From assembly GCF_009857835.1 (NCBI RefSeq), contig NZ_WWCL01000003.1, positions 124,001 to 188,000 of the forward strand: a DNA stretch of 64,000 nt. Direction: 5' to 3'. Source of the DNA: Duganella fentianensis (GTDB lineage: Bacteria > Pseudomonadota > Gammaproteobacteria > Burkholderiales > Burkholderiaceae_D). A program made the translations under genes and the position numbers. The notes below the pieces were generated by a model. The model saw only the letters and a program-made list of their open reading frames with translations. It was not told where the DNA came from and did no database searches. This document shows, one piece after another, positions 34,208-43,200 of the stretch (within the stretch, counting starts at the first letter, position 1; the number at the start of each line of letters is the position of its first letter).

Positions 34208-36241
34208 TCAGATATCCACCGGATCGACTTCGAGCGACCACTTGACGCGGGTTTTCACCGTGCGCAGCAGGTGTAGCCACTCCTTGAGGAAGGCTTGCAG
34301 CAGCGGGCGCGAGGCCGCTTCCAGCAGCAGCTGGGCACGATCGACATTGTGCACCCGCGTCATGCTCATGGGGATGGGGTCGTGCAGCGTGACGTCGGGG
34401 TGGGCCAGCAGATCGCGCGCCTGCGTCAGGAATTCGACAGCCGTGGCCAGCTCCGGCGCCTCCGCGCGCAGCAGCGCCTGATACAGGAAGGGCGGCAAGG
34501 CAGCCTGCTGGCGTTCTTCCAGCAGAGCCGTGGCGAAATTATCGTAGTCATGCCGCACCACCGAGCCATATAGCGGATGCTGGGGATAACGGGTCTGGAT
34601 CAGCACTTCGCTGACGCTGCCGCCCGCGCTCTGGCCCGCCCGTCCGGCCCGTCCGGCCACCTGCATCAGCTGGGCAAACAGGCGTTCGCTGGCGCGATAG
34701 TCCTGCGAGAACAGCGCCGTGTCGGGGTTGAGGATGCCGACCAGCGTGAGGTTTTTGAAATCATGGCCTTTGGCCACCATCTGGGTACCGATCAGGATAT
34801 CCACTTCGCCTCTGTGCACACTATCGAACGCCGCCTGCGCGCTGCCCTTGCGCCGGGTCGAATCGGCATCGATGCGCAGAATGCGCGCGTCAGGGAACAG
34901 TTGCTGCAAGCCTTCTTCTACCCGCTGGGTGCCGCGTCCCAGCGGCTGCAGGTCGACATTGCCGCAATCGGGGCAGTGGCGGGGAATGCGCATCTCGAGG
35001 CTGCAATGGTGGCAGCGCAGCCGGTGCTCGGGACGGTGCAGCACCATGTAGGCCGTGCAGCGGTGGCAGTTGCTGATCCAGCCGCAGGCTTCGCAGCAGA
35101 TCACGGGTGCGTAGCCGCGCCGGTTGAGGAACAGCAGCGACTGTTCGCCGCGCTCCATGCGCAGGCGCAGCGCCGCCACCAGCGCCGAGGTCAGGCCATC
35201 CTGCGGCTTGTCGCGCTCCATATCGAGCAGGCTGATGCGGGGTAGCACGGCATTCTGCACAGCGCGCTCGCGCAGCGTCAGCAAACGGTAGCGACCCGAC
35301 TGGGCATGCTGCCAGCTTTCCAGCGAAGGCGTGGCGGAACCGAGCACGATGGGAATATCGAGCTGGCGCGCGCGCCACACGGCCAGATCGCGTGCCGAAT
35401 AACGCAAGCCTTCCTGCTGCTTGTAGGACGGGTCATGCTCTTCGTCGATGACGATCAGCTTGAGTGCCGGCAGCGACGCGAGGATGGCCAGCCGGGTACC
35501 CAGCACGATGCGGGCGCGGCCCTGATGGGCAGCCAGCCAGTGCAGCATACGTTCGCCTTCGGACAGGCTGCTGTGCAGGGTGGCCAGCATCACGCCGGGG
35601 AAGCGCGCGCGGATATTGCCTTCCAGCTGGGGCGTCAGATTAATTTCCGGCACCAGTATCAGAATCTGGCCGTCCGGCTCGCGTGCCAGCACTTGGGCGC
35701 AGGCTTGCAGATAGACTTCCGTCTTGCCGCTGCCCGTGACCCCGTGCAGCAAGGTCGGCAAATAACCCTGTGCGCCGCCTATGGCGTCGGCCGCCTGCTG
35801 CTGGGCCGGATTCAGCGCCGGCACATTGAGCGGCGTGCCGTCATGCGCGGTATCGAGCTTGGCGAGTTTCTTCAGAGCACGATCAAGTGCCACGGTGGTG
35901 GGCAGACGGGTATTCTTGGGCAGGCCGGGCAGCGCCACTTCACCGAGCGGGCGCTGATAATAGTCGGCCGCAAAGCCAGCCAGCGCCAGCCACTGGGGCG
36001 ACAGGGGGCTGAGCTGGCTGCGCACAGCCAGCGCATCCTTGAGCTTGTCTTCAGGCACATCGCTACTGTCTGCCACGCCCACGATCAGGCCCGCCACTTC
36101 GCGCCGGCCAAACGGCACGAGGGCCAGTTGTCCGACCTGTGGCCGTTCTGCCGCTGCGCAGGGCCAGCGGTAATCGAACACGGCATGCAGCGGCGTATCG
36201 AGCACGATCTGCAAGATGCAATGGTTTAAAAGACCAGACAT
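34208..36241 (-). CDS. priA: Primosomal replication-restart helicase PriA
   Basis: A 677-residue superfamily 2 helicase. The N-terminal DNA-binding part is shorter than in E. coli. Walker A GVTGSGKTEVYL lies near 165-176, DEEH near 265-268, and a zinc-binding cysteine cluster (CEACGWISNCHRC, then CHHCSLEMRIPRHCPDC) at about 377-433. The C-terminal helicase domain ends ARPLLQAFLKEWLHLLR. PriA recognises arrested forks and reloads DnaB. The ATG at 36241 gives an opening similar to other betaproteobacterial PriA; its GGGAG is very close (2 nt). The gene faces away from the DnaA-box cluster that starts 70 bp upstream. Confidence 0.94.
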   Translation of the reverse strand: MSGLLNHCILQIVLDTPLHAVFDYRWPCAAAERPQVGQLALVPFGRREVAGLIVGVADSSDVPEDKLKDALAVRSQLSPLSPQWLALAGFAADYYQRPLGEVALPGLPKNTRLPTTVALDRALKKLAKLDTAHDGTPLNVPALNPAQQQAADAIGGAQGYLPTLLHGVTGSGKTEVYLQACAQVLAREPDGQILILVPEINLTPQLEGNIRARFPGVMLATLHSSLSEGERMLHWLAAHQGRARIVLGTRLAILASLPALKLIVIDEEHDPSYKQQEGLRYSARDLAVWRARQLDIPIVLGSATPSLESWQHAQSGRYRLLTLRERAVQNAVLPRISLLDMERDKPQDGLTSALVAALRLRMERGEQSLLFLNRRGYAPVICCEACGWISNCHRCTAYMVLHRPEHRLRCHHCSLEMRIPRHCPDCGNVDLQPLGRGTQRVEEGLQQLFPDARILRIDADSTRRKGSAQAAFDSVHRGEVDILIGTQMVAKGHDFKNLTLVGILNPDTALFSQDYRASERLFAQLMQVAGRAGRAGQSAGGSVSEVLIQTRYPQHPLYGSVVRHDYDNFATALLEERQQAALPPFLYQALLRAEAPELATAVEFLTQARDLLAHPDVTLHDPIPMSMTRVHNVDRAQLLLEAASRPLLQAFLKEWLHLLRTVKTRVKWSLEVDPVDI

Positions 36242-36312
36242 AGCTCCCGTTACAGTAGCGTCGCCGCGGTTCGGGAGCCTCGCCAGACCCACACCACTTC
36301 AACTATTTGATG

Positions 36313-36346
36313 TATCCACAGTTTTTGTGGATAACTTTGTGGACAA
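36313..36346 (+). repeat. 34-bp direct repeat, copy 1 (DnaA-box module)
   Basis: Identical over 34 bases to 36747-36780, 434 bp away. It contains three DnaA-like boxes: one forward and two reverse. Confidence 0.9.
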
Positions 36347-36489
36347 AGGAATCTTAATCCCCAGAAACGTGCACAGACAAGCTTGATGCCCCGTAAACTG
36401 GCTAAAAATTCACAATTATTCCTATTTAAAATCAAGCACTTACAAAATGCTTCCTAGGAGAGAAAAAATCATCGCTGTGACCTCCCTGC

Positions 36490-36573
36490 TGTGCATAAGT
36501 GCAGTATTTAGAAAAAATTTTTTGCCGAAATCAAGCACTTTTTGCACAGGGTGAGGCAATACTGCACAGCAGC
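36490..36573. repeat. Inverted repeat within the DnaA-box cluster
   Basis: GTGCAGTATT (about 36499-36508) is complementary to AATACTGCAC (36559-36568). Outer bases also pair: CTGCTGTGC on the left and GCACAGCAG on the right, with an 8-nt insertion on the left that completes a TTATGCACA box. Confidence 0.6.
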
Positions 36574-36746
36574 ATAAGGCCGCGTTGCCGGCGAATTCTA
36601 CACATGCCTCAACGACAAGGTTTGTGCTCTCACAACTTCCTCAAAGTCATCGTATCACTGCCTAAAAATCGTGCAATGCAACATGAACTTCAGGAAAAAC
36701 CACAACATTATGGCTAAGTCACGGTTTACTAAGTACTTTTATTTTT

Positions 36747-36780
36747 TATCCACAGTTTTTGTGGATAACTTTGTGGACAA
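36747..36780 (+). repeat. 34-bp direct repeat, copy 2 (DnaA-box module)
   Basis: Identical over 34 bases to 36313-36346. Here the first box is a perfect TTATCCACA (36746-36754). Confidence 0.9.
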
Positions 36781-36889
36781 TGAACAAATAAACCAGTTGA
36801 ATTTCCGTTTCCGGGTTTACGACTTGCCAAAAGTTAATTATCGGCAAATAAATTTATCCATTTAAAATCAGTCACTTAGCAACCTGGCC

Positions 36890-36927
36890 GCTGTGGAAAG
36901 TTATACAGTGCTGGATATTTCCACAGC
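36890..36927. repeat. Inverted repeat GCTGTGGAAA / TTTCCACAGC
   Basis: Perfect 10-bp arms at 36890-36899 and 36918-36927, within the DnaA-box cluster and about 50 bp before the hemE terminator. The arms contain the CCACA core. Confidence 0.65.
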
Positions 36928-36975
36928 AGAAAAAAATGTGTATAAGTCGCTACAGATTTCTTCTATACACCAATG

Positions 36976-37008
36976 AAAAAGGGCACGTTTCCTCACGAAA
37001 CGTGCCCT
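36976..37008 (-). terminator. Rho-independent terminator of hemE
   Basis: AGGGCACGTTT (36980-36990) and AAACGTGCCCT (36998-37008) form a perfect 11-bp stem with a 7-nt loop, followed on the minus strand by TTTTT. Confidence 0.92.
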
Positions 37009-37024
37009 CTGTTAGCAAACTACC

Positions 37025-38104
37025 TTAGGCGCGCTGGGCTTTGCTGTAGCTGTGGACAGTTTCCACCATGGCCGCCACATTTTCCGGCGCGGTGAACTGG
37101 GAAATGCCGTGGCCCAGATTGAATACGTGGCCGTGGCCGGCCGACGGCTTGCCGTAGGCATCCAGCACCTTGCGCACTTCGGCCTGCACCTGCTCCGGGC
37201 TGGCCAGCAGGATGGCCGGGTCCAGATTACCCTGCAGAGCCACCTTGTCGCCCACCTGCTGGCGTGCCTTGGTCAGATTGACGGTCCAGTCCAGACCGAC
37301 GGCATCGGCGCCGATGTCGGCGATCTGCTCGATCCACAGGCCGCCGCCCTTGGTGAACACGATGGCCGGAATCTTCACGCCGTCTTTTTCGCGCTTCAGC
37401 TGCGACACCACCTGCTGCATGTACTGCAGCGAGAATTCCTGATAGGCGCCATCGGCCAGCGCACCGCCCCACGAATCGAAGATCATCACGGCCTGTGCAC
37501 CCGCGTCGATCTGGGCATTCAGGTAATCGGCCACCGACTTGGCGTTGATGCGCAGGATGTGGTGCATCAGTTCCGGACGGTTGTACAGCATCTTCTTGAT
37601 GGTGTGGAACTCGCGCGAACCCTGACCTTCTACCATATAGCAAGCCAGCGTCCACGGGCTGCCGGAGAAGCCGATCAGCGGCACGCGGCCATTGAGTTCC
37701 GTACGGATCTGGGTCACGGCCTTGAACACGTAGTCGAGCGAGCCTTCGGCCGGTTCGCGCAGGGCCATCACATCGGCTTCGGTTTTCAGCGGACGCTGGA
37801 ACTTCGGTCCTTCGCCTTCGACGAAGTACAGGCCCAGACCCATGGCATCCGGCACCGTCAGAATATCGGAGAACAGGATGGCAGCATCGAGCGGATAGCG
37901 GTCGATAGGCTGCAGCGTCACTTCCGTGGCGTAGTCGGAATTGGTGGCCAGGCCCATGAAGGAGCCGGCTTTCTGGCGCGTGGCGCGGTATTCAGGCAGG
38001 TAGCGCCCCGCCTGACGCATCAGCCACACAGGCGTGTAATCGGTCGGCTGGCGCAACAACGCGCGCAAGAAGTTGTCATTCTGGAGCGGGGCAAATTGTG
38101 GCAT
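37025..38104 (-). CDS. hemE: Uroporphyrinogen decarboxylase
   Basis: A 359-residue full-length HemE. Signature segments are [19 protein letters not shown] near residues 25-43 and the [17 protein letters not shown] block near 146-162. The enzyme decarboxylates the four acetate side chains of uroporphyrinogen III to give coproporphyrinogen III in heme biosynthesis. The ATG at 38104 is preferred to a TTG at 38113. A strong terminator follows the gene. The DnaA-box cluster lies just beyond that terminator. It is divergent from an S9 peptidase gene 123 bp away. Confidence 0.97.
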   Translation of the reverse strand: MPQFAPLQNDNFLRALLRQPTDYTPVWLMRQAGRYLPEYRATRQKAGSFMGLATNSDYATEVTLQPIDRYPLDAAILFSDILTVPDAMGLGLYFVEGEGPKFQRPLKTEADVMALREPAEGSLDYVFKAVTQIRTELNGRVPLIGFSGSPWTLACYMVEGQGSREFHTIKKMLYNRPELMHHILRINAKSVADYLNAQIDAGAQAVMIFDSWGGALADGAYQEFSLQYMQQVVSQLKREKDGVKIPAIVFTKGGGLWIEQIADIGADAVGLDWTVNLTKARQQVGDKVALQGNLDPAILLASPEQVQAEVRKVLDAYGKPSAGHGHVFNLGHGISQFTAPENVAAMVETVHSYSKAQRA

Positions 38105-38227
38105 GGGTAGCAATCGAAAGCGGTGAAACGGCTATTATGACATCCCGCGCGGGCTTTTTTGCTGGATGATCGTCGCGCGATTCACTATCATGCCTAGCAC
38201 TGTGCAATTCCCCCTCCCGGAGCCCCC

Positions 38228-40195
38228 ATGAGCAACACTATCCTCCCCGTCGCGCCTGTCATACCATTCGGCGCATGGCCATCGACCATCAGCGCCGCAC
38301 AGGTGGCGGCAGGGGCGACGCCGCTCTCGGGACTGATGCTGGGCGGGGCGGATGGCTGCGATATTTTCTGGCTGGCGGGACGGGCAGCGCAGGCGGGGCG
38401 CAGCGCCCTGCTGCGCTACCACGGCGTGCACGAGGAAGAAGTCACGCCCATGCCCTACAACGTGCGCAGCCGCGTGCACGAATATGGCGGCGGCGCCTAT
38501 GCCGTCGATGGCGACGCCGTCTATTTCTCCCATTTCGCCGATAACCGCCTATACCGACTTGATCTGACAGCAGATGTGCCGGAACCGCAAGTGATTACGG
38601 CCGCCGGCAGCCAGCGCTTTGCCGATCTGGCAATAGACCGTCAGCGCGCCCGCCTGATCGCTGTGCGCGAACTGCATGGCGACGACCACGGCCAGCCACA
38701 GAACACTCTCTGCGCCATCAACCCCGACGGCAGCGAACAGGTGCTGGTGCAGGGTGCCGACTTCTATTCTTCGCCCCGCGTGGCGCCTGACGGCAGCGCG
38801 CTGGCCTGGCTAAGCTGGGATCACCCCGACATGCCATGGCAGGGCACCACCCTGTGGCTGGCCGCCATAGCTGCAGACGGCACGCTGGGTGAGCCGCGCC
38901 GGATTGCGGGCAGCCGCGAAGAATCGGTCTGCCAGCCCGAGTGGTCGCCGGACGGCCTGCTGCACTTCGTCTCCGACCGCAGCGGCTGGTGGAATCTGTA
39001 CCGCCTGTGCCGCGATGGCCAGCGCACCGAGGGCCTGTGCCCGATGGAGGCCGAATTCGCCACCCCGCACTGGACCTTCGGTAACAGCATGTATGGCTTC
39101 CGCTCGGCCAGCGAAATCATCTGCACCTATATAGCCCAGGGCGTCAGCCATCTGGCGCGCCTGCTGCCTGCCAGTGGCAAGCTGGAAGCCATCGCCAACC
39201 CGTATGCGGAAATCCGCGAGCTGCGCGTGGCACCGGGCTATATCGCCATGCTGGCCGGCAGCCCCACCATCCCGCTGGAACTGGCGCGCATCGACTTCAC
39301 CGAGGAAGGGGTGGAAATTCTGGCGCAGTCCATCGGCGATTTGCCAGAAGAGGCCTGCCTGTCCATCCCCACCAGCATCAGCTACCCGAGCGCTAACGGG
39401 CGCACGGCGCATGCCTTCTTCTACCCGCCATGCAATCCGGCCGTGCAGGCGCCGGCAGGCAGCAAGCCGCCCGTGATCGTCATCGGCCACGGCGGCCCCA
39501 CCGGCATGACGGTGAATACCCTGAAGCTGGCCACCCAGTACTGGACCAGCCGAGGCTTCGGCGTGCTCGATGTGAACTATGGCGGCAGCACGGGCTTTGG
39601 CCGCGCCTACCGCGACCTGCTCAAAGGCCAGTGGGGCATCATCGATGTGGAAGACTGCGTGGCCGGTGCCCAGGCGCTGGTAGCACGCGGACTGGCCGAC
39701 GAACAGCGCCTGATCATCCGTGGCAGCAGCGCGGGCGGGCTGACCACGCTGTGCGCGCTGACCTTCCACGACACCTTCAAGCTGGGCGCCAGCTACTACG
39801 GCGTGTCCGATCTGGCCGGCCTCGATGCGGATTCGCACAAATTCGAATCGCACTACAACGAATACCTGATCGCACCACAGCCCGCCGCTGCGGAACTGTA
39901 CAAGGCGCGCTCGCCCATCCATCACACGGATAAGCTGTCCTGCCCGATGATTTTCTTCCAGGGGCAGGATGACAAGGTAGTGCCACCCAAGCAGTCGGAA
40001 ATGATGGTGCAGGCGCTCAAGGCGCGCGGCGTACCGGTGGCCTATGTAGCGCTGGAAGGCGAAGGCCACGGCTTCCGCAAAGCCGATACCATCATCCGCA
40101 CGCTGGAAGCGGAACTGTACTTCTACCAGCGCATGTTCGGCCTGCACGATGCCACGGCCAGCGCGCCCGTGCAGATCGATAACCTGCCGGACTAA
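38228..40195 (+). CDS. S9-family prolyl oligopeptidase-type peptidase
   Basis: A 655-residue serine peptidase of family S9 (acylaminoacyl-peptidase/DPP group). An N-terminal beta-propeller (about 40-380) contains WD-like strands such as SWDHPDMPWQGTTLWLA and FVSDRSGWWNLYRL. The C-terminal alpha/beta hydrolase domain has the nucleophile in RGSSAGG near residue 500, the probable catalytic Asp in QGQDDKVVPP near 580, and His in GEGHGFRK near 614. There is no signal peptide. GGAG precedes the ATG. It is followed after 6 bp by the SNF2-type gene on the same strand, so the two are probably one operon, though no functional link is known. Confidence 0.92.
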   Translation: MSNTILPVAPVIPFGAWPSTISAAQVAAGATPLSGLMLGGADGCDIFWLAGRAAQAGRSALLRYHGVHEEEVTPMPYNVRSRVHEYGGGAYAVDGDAVYFSHFADNRLYRLDLTADVPEPQVITAAGSQRFADLAIDRQRARLIAVRELHGDDHGQPQNTLCAINPDGSEQVLVQGADFYSSPRVAPDGSALAWLSWDHPDMPWQGTTLWLAAIAADGTLGEPRRIAGSREESVCQPEWSPDGLLHFVSDRSGWWNLYRLCRDGQRTEGLCPMEAEFATPHWTFGNSMYGFRSASEIICTYIAQGVSHLARLLPASGKLEAIANPYAEIRELRVAPGYIAMLAGSPTIPLELARIDFTEEGVEILAQSIGDLPEEACLSIPTSISYPSANGRTAHAFFYPPCNPAVQAPAGSKPPVIVIGHGGPTGMTVNTLKLATQYWTSRGFGVLDVNYGGSTGFGRAYRDLLKGQWGIIDVEDCVAGAQALVARGLADEQRLIIRGSSAGGLTTLCALTFHDTFKLGASYYGVSDLAGLDADSHKFESHYNEYLIAPQPAAAELYKARSPIHHTDKLSCPMIFFQGQDDKVVPPKQSEMMVQALKARGVPVAYVALEGEGHGFRKADTIIRTLEAELYFYQRMFGLHDATASAPVQIDNLPD

Positions 40196-40201
40196 GCCTG
40201 C

Positions 40202-43200
40202 ATGAGTGACTCCATGCTGCTGGATGAATTTTCTGCACTGGCACCGCACGAGCAGATGATACTGGCGCAACTGGCGCTGATAGGCGAACCGGTAGGCCGC
40301 ACTGCCTTGCTCGACCAGCTGGATTCGGCGCGGGTACTCGATGCGGCGCGCCGTCCGCTCACCGTGGCCAGTCTGGATCAGGCCATGCAAAGGCTGGAGC
40401 GGCTGGCCTTCATCAGCGTAGTGGTGGGACGCGGCTTTGTCTGCAACCCGAAGCTGCGCTGGCCCGCGCTGCGCGCCGCCATAACCCAGCACATGCTGGA
40501 TGATCTGTGCCGCGCCTACGAAACGCTGGCACCGCTGCGCCAGACCTGGAACAGCATGGAGCCGCGCAGCTACCGCGCCGGCATCGCCCGCCTGCGCATG
40601 GGCTATCTGCGCGGCCACACACCGCAGCAGATCCAGCCCCTGCTGACCTTTTGTCTGGGCAGCTACGAAGCGGCGCAGCTACACCCCATACTGGAAATCT
40701 TCGGCCGCCCGTTCGAAGCGGAGATGCTGGCACAAGTCCACCCGCTGCTGCGCGACGATGTGCTGGTGGTGCTGCTGCAGGCCGCCCAGTATGCGATCGC
40801 TACCGCACCCACTATCCGGCTGTACTGCCAGCAGCACCAGCAAAATCAGCAGGCCGCAGGTGACGACATCAGCGCCGAACTACGCATGGCGCTGGCCGAA
40901 GACGCCATCCTGTGCAGCCGCTGCGACGAAGCCGAGCGCTATCTGGCCGGTACGGAAGGCTGGGAGAGCCAGTATCTGGCGGCCAGCGTACGGCTGCTGC
41001 GCGGCGACACCAGCGCGGCACTAAGCGGCTACGAAGCGGCACTGAAAATCCTGCGGCGCGAAACGGGCAAACGCACGCGTTTGTTCAGCGGCATAGGCAG
41101 CTATCTGTACATGCTGGCCCTGCTGCGCAGCGACGACGCCAAGCACCGCAAGGCTGCGGGCGCCTATCTGGAACTGGCCGTACGCGCAGGGCATAACCAC
41201 GACAGCGCGATACACCAGCAGATCGATCTGCTGCGCCAGATCCGCGCTGGCACGCTAGCGGCAGAAGCGGCCGCCACGCTGGCATGGGGCAACCAGCTAC
41301 AGACGCAGGTGTTCCAGTGCCTGCTGTATTTCTGGCTCTCGCTACCGCAACTGGCCGAACGGCGCGCCGAAATGGAAGATGCACTGGCCGCAGCGGAAGC
41401 GGCAGGCTATCTGCTGCTGGCCGGTCAGCTCGCCAGCCTGCTTGGTGCACTGGGCGACCGCACCCGTCAACAGCAGGCGCAGGCGCTGCGTGCGCAATTG
41501 GGGCTGTGTGATCTCTCTATCTGGTTCGAGCGGCAGGAAGCATGGCAGCGCCAGCTCACTGCGCTGATCAATCTGCAGCAACCGGCTAGCGCGGACAGCG
41601 GCAGTGGCGCGGCAAGGCTGGCATGGCTGCTGCGCTATGACAACCGCTACGGCCTGCATGAAATCAGCGCCGTCGAACAGAAGCGCGATGCGCGCGGTGC
41701 ATGGAGCAAGGGCCGCGCCGTCAGCCTGAAACGGCTGCGCTTCGAGTCCGAACAGTTCGAGTACCTGACGCCGCAGGACATGCGCGCAGCGGAAGCCATC
41801 TCGGTCGCCCACCGCAACTACCACGCCAGCGGCCTCAGTTACGAAGTCGATCCGCAGCGCGCCGCACCGCTGCTGGTGGGCCACCCGCTGCTGTTCTGGG
41901 CCGACGCGCCGGACACGCGGGTAGAACTGCTGGCCGGAGCACCGGAACTGCTGATCACCAAGCAGGCTGGCAGCCTGGAGCTGCGGCTGCAGCCGCCGAT
42001 ACCCGACGATAGCGCGCTGGTCATCATCAGCCGCGAAACGCCTAACCGCCTGTGCGTGATCAGCATCCTCGACGAACATCGCCGCATCGCGGCCATCGTC
42101 GGCACCGGGCTGGTGGTGCCGGCACGCGCCGAGGCGCAGGTGCTGGAAGCCATCAGCGCCATGTCCAGCATGGTCACGGTGCAGTCGGAAATCGGTGGCG
42201 CCGCACCCGACATGCTGCAAGTGCCAGCCGACACCCGCTTGCACCTGCACCTGCTGCCCTACCAGCACGGCCTCAAGCTGCAGATACTGGTGCGGCCTCT
42301 GGCCAATGGCGCCTACTACGCGCCCGGTGCCGGTGCCGCCAATGTGATCGCGGAAATCGATGGCAAACCGGCCCGCGCCACGCGTGCACTGGCCGATGAA
42401 AAGGAAGCCGAGCGCCAGCTGATCGAACGCTGCCCCGTGCTGGGTGAAGCCGAGCAGGATCACGATGAATGGCTGCTTGGTCAGCCGGCCCTGTGTCTGC
42501 AACTGCTGGCTGAACTGCAGGAACTACCGGCCGACACACTGGTACTGGCATGGCCGGACGGCCAGCCATTCGCGTTGACGGCGCAAGCCAGCACGCGCCA
42601 GCTACGCCTCGCCATCAAGAGCAACAAGGACTGGTTTGCTGCCAGCGGTGAACTGCAGGTGGCGGAAGATCAGGTGATCGATCTGAAAACCCTGCTGGAA
42701 CTGATGCGCAATAGCCAGAGCCGCTTTGTCGAACTGTCGGCAGGCCGCTATCTGGCGCTGACCGATGCGCTGCACCGCCGCCTGCAGCAAGTGGCGGCCT
42801 ACGGCGAACTGCAGGGCGATGGCGTACGCCTGCACCCGCTGGCCGCCTTCTCGCTGGAAGAACTGGCCAGCGAAGTGGGCACGCTGAAGTCGGACAAGCG
42901 CTGGAAGCAGCATCTGGAACAGATGGCGGCACAGGCCGCGTTCCAGCCGCAACTGCCGTCCACCCTGCAGGCAGAACTGCGCGACTACCAGCTGGAAGGC
43001 TACAACTGGCTGGCGCGGCTGGCCCACTGGGGCGTGGGCGCCTGTCTGGCCGACGATATGGGCTTGGGCAAAACGCTGCAGGCACTGGCGCTGATCCTGT
43101 CACGCGCGCCGCAGGGGCCGACATTAGTAGTCGCGCCAACCAGCGTCTGCCTGAACTGGATCAGCGAAGCAGCCCGCTTTGCGCCCACGCTCAAGGTCCA

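Larger units (their letters stand above)
36312..36945. other. DnaA-box cluster: candidate origin or DnaA-titration site
   Basis: A gene-free, AT-rich stretch of about 730 bp between priA and hemE (36242-37024). Five perfect TTATNCACA boxes: plus strand 36746-36754; minus strand 36326-36334, 36490-36498, 36760-36768 and 36937-36945. Three near matches: GTATCCACA at 36312-36320 and TTGTCCACA (minus) at 36338-36346 and 36772-36780. Three IHF-like WATCAANNNNTTR sites: perfect at 36430-36442, one mismatch each at 36529-36541 and 36866-36878. An AT-rich run at 36508-36525 could be an unwinding element. No GATC site was noticed. Confidence 0.75.
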
